Notes under the pieces: model-generated
What the model was told of the DNA's origin: nothing
Database searches by the model: none
Seen by the model: the letters and a program-made list of their open reading frames with translations, nothing else
Translations under genes and position numbers: made by a program
Assembly: GCA_023231475.1 (NCBI GenBank)
Contig: JALJEE010002261.1
Location: forward strand, 1 to 22,947
DNA: 22,947 bases
Direction: 5' to 3'
From: Seison nebaliae
Taxonomy: Eukaryota > Rotifera > Pararotatoria > Seisonacea > Seisonidae
Shown: piece after piece, positions 1-8,587 of the stretch
Position numbering within the stretch: the stretch's first letter is position 1
How the letters are laid out: each line of letters starts with the position of its first letter

Positions 1-1057
1 GGAAGGAACACGTGCTAGAAAGGCATTACATAATAATTCTTGCTATTAACTTCTCTTTTTGGCATTACTTCATCTCGAACAAATAAATCTACTTATCCTC
101 AATCTTTCAACTAGTAACTTAACTAGTTGTATCTTTCGTTGTATCTTGTTCTGAAGTAGTAGTTTAAGTTTACTAACTCGATTAATTGAACCACAACAAC
201 ATCAAACATAAATCATTAAACTGAAAATGCATTGTTTTCATATTATACTCTTTTTCCTACTTATATCAGGCAATAGTTAGTTGTGGCAGCTTGGCTTTGG
301 CATGAGGAACAATAAAAAGAATGTTACGAATCGTCTAGTGTAGCTGTGAGCTAAACAATTATAAAATAACAATTAATCTTTATTTCCCTATGTCGTATCT
401 AGATCAAGAAGATTAAGATATAAAATGCACGAGAATTAGATGATGGTTTTTTTTTAGAGAATAAAATCGAGAGAAGAGTTCTTTTTGATATCTTACTTGT
501 TAAAAAAGATACACGAACTACACGAGCGACGTCTTTTATAATTTACGCCCTTTCAAATTCATGTCATTTATCGTTGCTAGGCGATTCGTGACAACCACCA
601 GTTCTACAACAACAACAACAACCTCCAGTTCTACAACAACAACAACCACGAGTTCTACAACAACAACAACAACCACCACCAGTTCGACAACAACAACAAC
701 CACCAGTTCGACAACAACAACAACCACCAGTTCTACAACAACAAAAACCACCAGTTCTACGACCAAATCACTAACAACCACAACAACCACAACCCGAACC
801 AACTCTACATCTACAATCACAACAACGTCTGCCAGTTCTACAATAACAAGAACAACCACTGTTGTGGTTCAATTAATCGAGTTAGTAAACTTAAACTACT
901 ACTTCAGAACAAGATACAACGGAAGATACAACTAGTTAAATTACTAGTTGAAAGATTGAGGATAAGTAGATTTATTTGTCCGAAGTGAAGTAATGCCAAA
1001 AAAAGAAGTTAATAGCAAGAATTATATGTAATACCTTTTCTAGCACGTGTTCCTTCC
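1..1057. mobile_element. Fold-back / TIR element with about 197-bp inverted arms
   Basis: Bases 1-197 and the reverse complement of 861-1057 match almost perfectly, with about ten mismatches or small indels by eye. The arms begin GGAAGGAACACGTGCTAG and end ...GAACCACAAC at the loop side. The roughly 660-bp interior carries no transposase; it is AT-rich up to about 560 and then becomes a GTT/ACA minisatellite. Long terminal inverted repeats around a non-coding core fit a non-autonomous DNA transposon or fold-back element. The left end coincides with the window start, so the element may extend further left and a target-site duplication cannot be examined. A large palindromic segmental inversion is the alternative. 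Confidence 0.75.
600..790 (+). repeat. 24-bp minisatellite (AGTTCTACAACAACAACAACC type)
   Basis: Six clear units begin with AGTTCTACAA or AGTTCGACAA at 600, 627, 651, 681, 705 and 729, followed by a decaying seventh at 753. Unit lengths are 27, 24, 30, 24, 24 and 24 bp, so the array varies in multiples of three. It lies in the loop of the inverted-repeat element. Open frames on both strands here (Thr/Ser-rich on plus, Val-rich on minus) are a by-product of the triplet-phase repeat and I do not call them genes. Confidence 0.85.
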
Positions 1058-1089
1058 CCCTTCTGATGCAATGTCCAATATCCATTTCT

Positions 1090-1142
1090 AGTTCTTCGAC
1101 AACCACCACGAGTTCTACAACAACAACTACCACCAGTTCCAT
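1090..1142 (+). repeat. Outlying copies of the same minisatellite
   Basis: AGTTCTTCGACAACCACCACG followed by AGTTCTACAACAACAACTACC and a partial third AGTTCC repeat the unit seen at 600-790, but they lie outside the right arm of the inverted-repeat element. The element may therefore have landed in, or picked up, a pre-existing array. Confidence 0.65.
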
Positions 1143-1216
1143 AAAATTCCATAATTCTTACATAGATTATAGATCAACTATTGACATTTCCGAAAGCATT
1201 GTTCAGTAAAGAACCT

Positions 1217-1610
1217 TTAGGACCATCTTCGAGCAAAAAAATCTGTTTCCATAGCTTCATTTTCTACCAAACTCCATAGTTCAAACTTTTTATAGAAATT
1301 TTCATTATTCAATTTCAAGACTGCTGAAATTTTAAATTGTTGCAATTTAGTATCGGAAAGATATCGAATTATATTTACATAACTTCATTTTTGATATAAA
1401 CCCCATAAAATAGGTATGTTATGTTGAGATGCTACAAAATCGCATCCTAGAGGTTTCCTGTTCCTATCGTTCCTATCATACGGAGTTAAATTTCGATAAA
1501 ATTCTTCTCCGTTTATTATAACATGAAGATTCCAAACTCCCTTAACATAGCTTTGGTATTCATTTCTTCCTTCCCAAAACCAAACTTATTATCGATATTT
1601 TTCTCACCTT
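1217..1610 (-). pseudogene. Possible gene remnant or 3' exons of an unknown gene
   Basis: Two minus-strand open segments join well. The upstream one (1402-1584) reads ...VWFWEGRNEYQSYVKGVW and onwards to ...SQHNIPILW; the downstream one (1217-1323) reads LKLNNENFYKKFELW to a stop at 1217-1219. Between them, 1324-1401 has GT...CAG ends, is 78 nt long and keeps the frame. Upstream, a frame ending in ...EDTEVLDKQ stops matching at 1608; restoring frame would need a 23-nt GT-AG intron (1585-1607), far shorter than any other here. Either the true upstream exon lies elsewhere or the locus is broken. I do not recognise the family. Confidence 0.3.
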
Positions 1611-1785
1611 GTTTGTCCAAAACTTCAGTGTCTTCATTTCCTTTTGTTTGCTCCACGAGGATTGTGGGAAAATAAATGAAAGAAAGAAAAATAAGAATAT
1701 AATTAATGATAAAATTTTTTCTTATCTTCTGTATCGAACCGAAATATCAAAAAACAGATCTACTATTAAGAATAATAGTTTATCA

Positions 1786-2085
1786 ATGATGTTTATAAAA
1801 CGAAATGGAACATATTTAGGAAAAGACATTAATATGGTACCTACAGCTAATCCATTAAAGTATCTCTTCGACATGTTAAAATATGTCAAACCTGAGAAAG
1901 TTCCTAGGAGTTAGTACAGATTTTCTACATGTCCAGTTACTTTCTCAATGACAGTTAATACCGTTAACTATTCATTTGTTCAGCACCTCCTTTTCTTCAC
2001 TTTATTACTTTCATTACTATTGACCGTAATCAGTTGTTGTACCATTTTATGGCGACATTATAAAATGAAGAAAAAGTTTGAATAA
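1786..2085 (+). CDS. Small single-pass membrane protein, or C-terminal tail of a larger one
   Basis: Exons 1786-1909 and 1955-2085 join over a 45-nt GTTAGT...CAG intron (1910-1954) in frame, giving 84 residues from the ATG at 1786. The frame is open back to about 1609, so upstream exons are possible. The product has an extracellular-looking segment (PTANPLKYLFDMLKYVKPEK), one strongly hydrophobic helix (LLFFTLLLSLLLTVISCCTI) and a basic tail ending HYKMKKKFE, so type I topology is likely. An AATAAA follows at 2131. The order Pro-rich stretch, conserved-looking Q, one transmembrane helix and Lys-rich tail resembles the C-terminus of UDP-glucuronosyltransferases, but the catalytic UDPGT signature is not in the window. 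That link is inference only. Confidence 0.4.
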
Positions 2086-2574
2086 TTTTCATATATTTCT
2101 TTTAAATCGATTCTCTTTAACATCTTTTAGAATAAACCATGCGGAAATAATAGACAATTATGTTGTATACTAATACTTCAGAAATTTTACCCTTTTATTA
2201 TATTTATATATTATTATTACGATCGTCTATTATACAATACAATTTTTCTGCTTCGAAATTTCCTTCCATCAATCTTTTGTATAGAAGAACAAAACTTATA
2301 TTAACTAAACTAGGACGTACGTAGCGCAGTGGTCTACGCACGTTCCCAACGCCACAACGATGAGATACGCAACGTAAATTCTACTATTTCACTTATATTT
2401 CAATTGTCTCCGATCCTTCCCGTTTCAAATATTTAGATAAGAAAATAATAAAATAAAATATTAAATCTAAATTGAATTAATTTAAAAATTAAATTATTTC
2501 AGAACTTAGCTTCGTAATATTATTGCAATTATATTATCTTGTACAAATCCCAATTGCGAAGTTTGTACAAAATA
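2086..2574. other. Intergenic, AT-rich, with one tRNA A-box-like patch
   Basis: No coding potential. It holds the poly(A) signal of the upstream gene (2131-2136) and the likely AIFM1 promoter. At about 2314-2375 the composition shifts: TACGTAGCGCAGTGGTCTA resembles a tRNA D-arm/A box, but no GGTTCGA-type B box follows at the right distance, so I do not call a tRNA. Confidence 0.5.
2131..2136 (+). terminator. AATAAA poly(A) signal
   Basis: Canonical hexamer 45 nt after the stop of the small membrane-protein gene. Confidence 0.5.
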
Positions 2575-4613
2575 ATGTATCGATTCTTCAGAACTACATC
2601 TTCTTTAACGAAAGTGAGAGATGTTGTTAAATTTAATTCATTTCCTTCACCTCAAAAGAAAACATCTTCCACTTCGATTTGCCGATGTTTCTCTCATCAG
2701 AATTTCGACGAAAACACTCATAAAAAACCACAGGAGAATATATGGCACTATTTGTTCGCATCCACCGGTATTTTCATGGGTCTCTCTTACGCTTATTATC
2801 GATATCAGAAGAAAGATTCGCCTCTTTATCATTTGATTCATGCGGCAGATAAACAACCGGAAATTCATCAGAAAGAAGAAGAAAAAGAAGAGGAAGAAAA
2901 TACTGAAAATTTAGTGAAAGATAAAAAAGAATCGAATGAAAACGAAGAACAGATTAAAGAAAAAATGAAACCAGAAAAAAAAATTATTAAAATTGTTGAT
3001 GGCGTTCCAGAACATGTTGAATATTTGATCATTGGAGCTGGTACTGCCGCATATTCGGCAATGAAGGCGATTCGTGCAAATGATCCAAAATCGAAAGTTG
3101 TTCTGATAACGAAAGAGAAACATCTTCCTTATATGAAACCGCCGTTATCGAAAAACTTCTGGTTTTATCCATCGGATAAAGACGGCCAGATAAAATTCAA
3201 GAATGCTTTGGAACAAAATAAATTTTTACATTTCGGTGGAAATGAAAGAAGTGTTTTTTATTTGCATCCTGAATTTTATGGAAATATGGAGGAATTGATT
3301 AATGGCGATCGTGGTGGTGTTTCCGTCATTTTTGATAAAGAAGTTTATGTGATCGATTCACGATTTCAAGAGGTGTTATTATCCGATGGAAATGTCATCA
3401 GTTATGATAAATGTCTCGTTGCTACCGGTTCTTCACCCAAACATCATACGGCTATCGATAAATCGATAGAACGGCAACCGAGATTGGAGAAAAAAGTAAC
3501 TTATTTCAATTCGCTCGACGATTTTTTGGAATTGAAAAAAATTGTCGATGAACCGAATAAGAAGATCGGTGTTATCGGAGGTGGGTTTCTAGGAGCTGAA
3601 TTAGCTATATCGTTAGCTCTCTATCGGAATGAGAAGAAGTTGGATGGAGAAATTGTACATATATTTCCTGAAAACGGAATTTTAGGTGAAGTTATTCCGC
3701 CATATCTCGGACAATGGTTATCTGATTATTTCCGTCACGAAAACGTTCAGATTAGGGATAACGTTCGAATAAACGATATAAAATTAAATGGAAATAAAAC
3801 GGATATTCAATTGACTGATAAGAATTCTTTATTAGAAGAATGGTCGAAAGGTTTCGATCATATTGTCGTCGCTATTGGTGCACATCCAGATATAAAGAAA
3901 TTGGCAAGAAGAAGTCAATTAGAATTAGATGAACAAACCGGTGGTCTAATTGTCAATTCTGAATTACAAGTAATTTTTTAAAATTTTCAATTAATTCAAA
4001 ATGTGTTTTTGTTAAAATTCAATTGTTATAGGCGAGAACGAACGTTTGGGTTGCTGGAGATGCAGCATCGTTCTACGACCCTTTATTAGGTCGTCGACAA
4101 GTTCAACATCATGATCATGCGATTGTTAGTGGGAGATTAGCAGGGGAGAACATGGTCTCCAATTCACAAACGTTACCATTCCATCATCAATCGATGTTTT
4201 ATGGAGATTTCGGTAAGATGATAGGATTCGAAGCTGTTGGAATTTGTGATAATAAATTGAAGACGGTGGGAATGTTCGAGAAAGCTGATATGAGTCAAAT
4301 ACACGAATTAAGGAAGAGTCAAACGAAGAAATTATTATCGGATAAACGTGCGAAAAAATTTCGTCAAGATTATTTGAAAGGAATAATTTACTATTTGAAT
4401 GAAGATGAAATTGTTGTTGGAATGTTGATGTGGAATGTTTTTAATAGAGTTCCTATCGCTAGAAAAGTTAATTTTATTTTCTTAGTTGAATATTTCAACG
4501 GTTTTTTTAAGGTTTTAAACGAAGCTGAGAGAAATATGAATTTGAAAGATATTTCTATCATGTTAATGAATGCAAATTTGGAGGAAGAAGAGAAAAAAGA
4601 GGAAGAAGAATAA
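2575..4613 (+). CDS. AIFM1: Apoptosis-inducing factor 1, mitochondrial (FAD/NADH oxidoreductase)
   Basis: Exons 2575-3969, 4032-4466 and 4512-4613 give about 643 residues (human AIF has 613). The ATG at 2575 begins a basic, Ser/Thr-rich mitochondrial presequence (MYRFFRTTSSLTKVR). A hydrophobic anchor (WHYLFASTGIFMGLSYAYY, about residues 75-93) would tether it in the inner membrane. A Lys/Glu-rich linker follows, then the FAD-binding motif IIGAGTAA at about residue 154, the LPYMKPPLSKNFWF stretch, the NADH-binding motif GVIGGGFLGAELA at about 335, and the second FAD motif VWVAGDAASFYD at the start of exon 2. The AIF C-terminal domain contains MLMWNVFNRVPIARK. In the cell it supports respiratory-complex assembly, and when released it drives caspase-independent chromatin condensation. 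Intron 1 (3970-4031) is 62 nt; intron 2 (4467-4511) is 45 nt, in frame and without stops, so its removal is uncertain. Confidence 0.95.
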
Positions 4614-4617
4614 ATTA

Positions 4618-4623
4618 TTTATT
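4618..4623 (-). terminator. AATAAA poly(A) signal of the V-ATPase a gene
   Basis: The first clear AATAAA downstream of the V-ATPase stop on the minus strand is only 5 nt from the AIFM1 stop codon, so the two 3' ends would overlap. Confidence 0.5.
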
Positions 4624-4662
4624 TCATTGACTATGATTATCGCGGAAAGATATTTTCCAAAC

Positions 4663-4668
4663 AATAAA
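4663..4668 (+). terminator. AATAAA poly(A) signal of AIFM1
   Basis: Hexamer 50 nt after the AIFM1 stop codon and within 100 nt of the convergent V-ATPase gene. Confidence 0.65.
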
Positions 4669-4752
4669 ATTGAATTATTTTTTGAATTAATCGATTTTAC
4701 TATAAATTAATTTAATTGAACTAGTTAGATTTCATTTTAACCAATAGGTAAT

Positions 4753-7296
4753 TTATTGGAATTTATTGCAATCGAACGGTTGGAATTTATAACCATCACC
4801 TTTGTAAAATTTACTTTGGAATTCTACCCAATGTAAACGGAGAGCGTGAAGAAATGCTGATAATCCTTCCATCAACAATAGGATTGATACGGTTAATCCG
4901 CAGAAGAATATGAATACGATGAATAAGGCGACACTTCCTAAATAATTAGAAAATGTGGAGAATCCCATACGTAGGACCATTGTCCATACGACTTCGGCTA
5001 ATTGGGAATGTGCTAAACTCAATGCCCATAATCGAAGGTAGGAGGCCGTGTGACTGATACATCCTAAACAATATTCGATCGTATGAATTGCTTGCTTGAT
5101 CAATTCTTCACCTAAACTAAATTCGTCTTCTTCCTTATCTGTATGTCGTTCCATGTCCATTCCATTATCATGAGAAGAATTGAGATTATAAGAATTTGTA
5201 GGTAAATCATGAGCATCATTACTCAATAATGGTTGACTCTCATCTACGTAGGAGGATTGAGTAAGATATTTTCGTTTCCTCTTCAATCGTTTCTGTTGTT
5301 GACAATATTTATAAATGGGATTTCCAAATAATAAGATAGGTGCACAAAGAAACGCCCCAGTGATCAGGAATTGTTGTAATGGTTTTTGGAATGAGAAGAA
5401 TGGTGTGGCAGAACATGGATCGGTTGGATAACTGAACATGAACATGTTGATCAAATGAACTAGAAGAGAAGGAGAACATGCAGCACCATGAAGATGATCA
5501 TTAGTACCATCGAATACGAGCCATTTATAGAACATTAGAATACAAAGATAAACGAATAATGCGGAAAGGAAGAAAAGTTCGGGAATGAATACCAATATAA
5601 TTTCACTGTATTTCTTATAATAGATATGATTCATTAAGCTTAAGAATACACCTAATACCATATGTGTCACACCGAGAATGATAGATATTTTCATTTTTAA
5701 ACTATTCGTATAAAGAATTTTATTCATACTCAATTGCCACATCGGATCGATACCAGTTGCACATGGATAACCGGCAAACATTGGTGGAGGATATGTCTCA
5801 TTCGTTATTGGCAACGGTTTAGTTACTGGCCATGGATTCAATGTAACTGATGTATGTGATTCAATATATGCATCATCTATCACTACTCGCCATGAAGATG
5901 GTGCTAATGTTATCGGTTTAGCGAACACGTCATTATATAACAAACCAGTATACATTGAAAACATCGACATTAATAAAACGATGTATCGTCCACTATACAA
6001 CATATTCCAAGTGTCTCCATCCATATTAAATTTCTTCAAACATAAAATTAATGCGGCTGAAAACATTAAAGTGGCATGACCCAAATCTCCGAACATCACT
6101 GCGAATAAAAAGGGAAATGTAATTATTGTATATGGCATCGGATTCATTTCTCCGTAACTGCCCACACCATATGATTCGATCATTGCTTGGAACGCATAAG
6201 TCAAATCATTCGTTCGAAAAAATGTCGGGGGAGTTTCACGTACTTGATCGTCTTTTAAAACGACAGCAGAACTGACGATCGTCGAACCAGAAGTTTGAGA
6301 TGCCGTTTTAAGCGTTTCATGTAACTGCGGCAAACAGGTGGTCGGGACCCAACCTTCGCCTAACAAACAACCAGATTCCAATGAGTCGTCCAACATATTA
6401 AGCGAATAATAAATCGATTTTGCTTTATGAATGATCATTTTCCAATTCATCATTTTCTTCGCTGCCTTCTTCAACAAATTACTTTGATGACTCTTCGTTT
6501 CCGAATACACCAATTTCAAGTCATCGATTCTCACATTTAATTCATCTAATAAATAATCATCTCGTTTCAAGTCTCGTAATTCATGAAGAGCAACTGCTTC
6601 GAATCCATTACAAACACTCGTCACTTTTTGTAATAATTCTCCCCCTTGAAACATGAGTAGAAAGAGAACTTTCTTGGCAATTCCCAATTCTTTCAAAACA
6701 GATTCTTCAATCTTCAAATGGTTCATAACAACGTTACCTTTCGTAAATCTCCAAATTAATTGTTCGAATAACAAAATTTTATCTTCATTCATCACTCCAA
6801 ACAGACAATTGAGAGAAACGTCTTCGTTCTCATTCGCATTCTCCATCAATTGAGAATTATCGAATTCATCAGTTGTTTGAATAAATTCCTTCCAATTCTT
6901 AGCGACAATTCTATTCAATAATCCATCTACTAAATTCTTCTTCAATTTATCATGACTCTCATTCATTTGATTTAGTTCCTTCTCTAATTGTCCTAAACTT
7001 GATTCTGTTTGTCTCAGACCTTGCAGATCCGGTGCATATGGTCGTTCTTGTACGGGAACGATATTGATTCCTTGTTCACTGATCTCCTTTTCGAAATATC
7101 TCAATTGTCTCTGCATTTCCTCGCAACGACGAACATCATTAATGTATCGCCTTTTGAAGATGTTCTTATCGTCATTCAAATCGTTGAATTGTACAATTCC
7201 AATCTCGCCCAAATCTGCCATGCAATTATACACGGCTTCCGGTTGGAAATAGAATTGACACTTGCTCATCTCCTCACCTCGAAATATCGTGTTCAT
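4753..7296 (-). CDS. ATP6V0A: V-type proton ATPase 116 kDa subunit a
   Basis: A single 847-residue open frame with no intron, full length for the family. The start at 7296 gives MNTIFRGEEMSKCQFYFQPE, the expected N-terminus (usual form M..LFRSEEM). The N-terminal half is the cytosolic coiled-coil domain that links the V1 stators to the membrane (QRQLRYFEKEI, QLEKELNQMNESHDKLKK). The C-terminal half has about eight membrane helices; conserved blocks include FPFLFAVMFGDLGHATLMF and SHTASYLRLWALSLAHSQLA. The arginine of SYLRLW (about residue 755) corresponds to the essential half-channel arginine (Arg735 of yeast Vph1) that passes protons to the c-ring. The loop before the last helices carries an acidic stretch (HTDKEEDEFSLGEELI). 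The protein serves acidification of endosomes, lysosomes or the plasma membrane. Isoform (a1-a4) cannot be assigned by eye. Confidence 0.97.
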   Translation of the reverse strand: MNTIFRGEEMSKCQFYFQPEAVYNCMADLGEIGIVQFNDLNDDKNIFKRRYINDVRRCEEMQRQLRYFEKEISEQGINIVPVQERPYAPDLQGLRQTESSLGQLEKELNQMNESHDKLKKNLVDGLLNRIVAKNWKEFIQTTDEFDNSQLMENANENEDVSLNCLFGVMNEDKILLFEQLIWRFTKGNVVMNHLKIEESVLKELGIAKKVLFLLMFQGGELLQKVTSVCNGFEAVALHELRDLKRDDYLLDELNVRIDDLKLVYSETKSHQSNLLKKAAKKMMNWKMIIHKAKSIYYSLNMLDDSLESGCLLGEGWVPTTCLPQLHETLKTASQTSGSTIVSSAVVLKDDQVRETPPTFFRTNDLTYAFQAMIESYGVGSYGEMNPMPYTIITFPFLFAVMFGDLGHATLMFSAALILCLKKFNMDGDTWNMLYSGRYIVLLMSMFSMYTGLLYNDVFAKPITLAPSSWRVVIDDAYIESHTSVTLNPWPVTKPLPITNETYPPPMFAGYPCATGIDPMWQLSMNKILYTNSLKMKISIILGVTHMVLGVFLSLMNHIYYKKYSEIILVFIPELFFLSALFVYLCILMFYKWLVFDGTNDHLHGAACSPSLLVHLINMFMFSYPTDPCSATPFFSFQKPLQQFLITGAFLCAPILLFGNPIYKYCQQQKRLKRKRKYLTQSSYVDESQPLLSNDAHDLPTNSYNLNSSHDNGMDMERHTDKEEDEFSLGEELIKQAIHTIEYCLGCISHTASYLRLWALSLAHSQLAEVVWTMVLRMGFSTFSNYLGSVALFIVFIFFCGLTVSILLLMEGLSAFLHALRLHWVEFQSKFYKGDGYKFQPFDCNKFQ

Positions 7297-8025
7297 GATT
7301 AAATGAACTGAACAAATCTGAAACTCAAGAAAAAAATAAAAAAATAATCTTCATATTAGATATTAGAATTATTAAAAGAAAATAAAAGTCTTTTCACAAT
7401 TTTATTCAAGAAAAATATTCGTATATATTTATATGAATGAGGGAAATTAGTGGCATTATAAAAGACAAAAACGTATCTGCATTTAAATAATGCAGGGAAT
7501 ATATTTGGTATTTACAAAATACAGGAAAAAAATGAAAATTATAAATATATTTCTCTAATTTTTAATTGATAACGATAGAGGAAGACAATAATATTTCATT
7601 GTCTTCGTCACAAATTCTTTGGAGTGATGAGAGTCCAAAAACACGACCATCATGTGATATATAAACAAAAATAAGATGGTTAAGACGGGCCAAATATTTT
7701 ATAGATGATCAAATTTGAAAAGTAAAATTGAATTTCTCCAAATAAATTTCATTTTCTTATTTCCTCATTAAATTAAATGTGGGAGAGAATAATAAATTTT
7801 TTGCATCTCCTCTAATATCACAATAGCACAACGAACGCCAATTCATATACACATACATATGATCATTGTGGAACGGAATTAATGAATGATTAATAATAAA
7901 ATTTTTCTCTCTTATCAATTTTGAATCGAATCGAATTTGTCTTCTAAAATCGAGTGGAAGAGCATTGCATAGAATTATTTTGAGAATTTGCAAAGAATTA
8001 ATTTGTCATCTAATTTCATCTCATA
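7297..8025. other. Divergent intergenic region between the V-ATPase a and PPPY-protein genes
   Basis: 729 bp without a credible gene. A TATAAAAG box on the plus strand at 7457-7464 could serve the downstream plus-strand gene, although the ATG is 560 bp away. The rest is AT-rich. A 78-codon minus-strand frame at 7757-7993 shows no family resemblance. Confidence 0.5.
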
Positions 8026-8587
8026 ATGGAATCACCGTCATCTGTTTTGCCGTCGGCACCACCGCCATATGAGAGTTTGGATAGTGGCGAGAATTGGAAA
8101 GCGTCTTCCAAATATCGAAATGTCAATTACAGTTCGGATTTTTCGAATTTAACTCATTAATATTCCAATTGACAGGTGTGAGTAATATGAATAAAAATTA
8201 TTATAAGCTTGTTGCGCGTATTCCTGGACTTTGCGTCTCGTTGAGTTGGAGGAAGTTCTTATTTCTTCCGACGAATGGTGAAATGATGAAACTGTATTAT
8301 AATGACAAGTTTCTCTTCCCATTCGAATGATTCATTCCATTTTCATGAGCAGTGAAGTGGCATTTCTTTTCGATTTGAAGAATGGGAAAGAAAATGAAAT
8401 TTTTAAATTGGACGCATTAATCGATGATTATATTCAAGAATCGGGTTCTTATTTTTCTGTTAGTATTTTCTCATCACTTTCTCTTATCATACGAATACTG
8501 ATTATTGTAATGACTGAATAATAAATACCATTTATTTTCCAGTATGCGAAGAATCAAATAACTTGGTACTTGAGGAAAAGGAAGTAA
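8026..8587 (+). CDS. Small unknown protein with N-terminal PPPY motif (four exons)
   Basis: Exons 8026-8131, 8176-8293, 8353-8458 and 8543-8587 total 375 nt in a single frame (124 residues). Introns are 44, 59 and 84 nt with GT-AG ends; the third has a strong GTTAGT donor and TTTTCCAG acceptor. The N-terminus is MESPSSVLPSAPPPYESLDS, whose PPPY is a potential WW-domain ligand. The middle reads VARIPGLCVSLSWRKFLFLP and the end YAKNQITWYLRKRK. I do not recognise a family and see no signal peptide. If intron 3 is retained, the frame instead ends with a hydrophobic tail (SSLSLIIRILIIVMTE) right at an AATAAA (8520), giving a plausible tail-anchored isoform. The first two junctions are the weakest part. 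The last exon is antisense to the final exon of the neighbouring gene. Confidence 0.45.
8520..8525 (+). terminator. AATAAA inside intron 3 of the PPPY gene
   Basis: The hexamer overlaps the stop codon of the intron-retained frame (stop 8519-8521), so an early-ending transcript is possible. Confidence 0.4.
8531..8536 (-). terminator. AATAAA overlapping the stop codon of the ETX/MTX2-like gene
   Basis: On the minus strand the stop TAA (8532-8534) lies inside AATAAA. The signal sits just before the last exon of the opposing gene. Confidence 0.5.

Noticed and set aside
536..935. Long open frames on both strands: a Thr/Ser-rich frame (+, 561-935) and a Val-rich frame (-, 536-859)
   Set aside because: Both arise from the triplet-phase ACAACA minisatellite; the plus frame ends inside the transposon arm and neither shows a domain.
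1609..1785. Upstream extension of the small membrane-protein frame
   Set aside because: The frame is open but has no ATG, is Lys/Asn-rich and looks non-coding; I start at the ATG at 1786 and mention the alternative.
2314..2375. A functional tRNA gene
   Set aside because: No B box, no acceptor-stem pairing and no T-run terminator; kept only as a tRNA-like patch.
7757..7993. 78-codon minus-strand frame between two divergent genes
   Set aside because: No recognisable motif, and it lies where the promoters should be.
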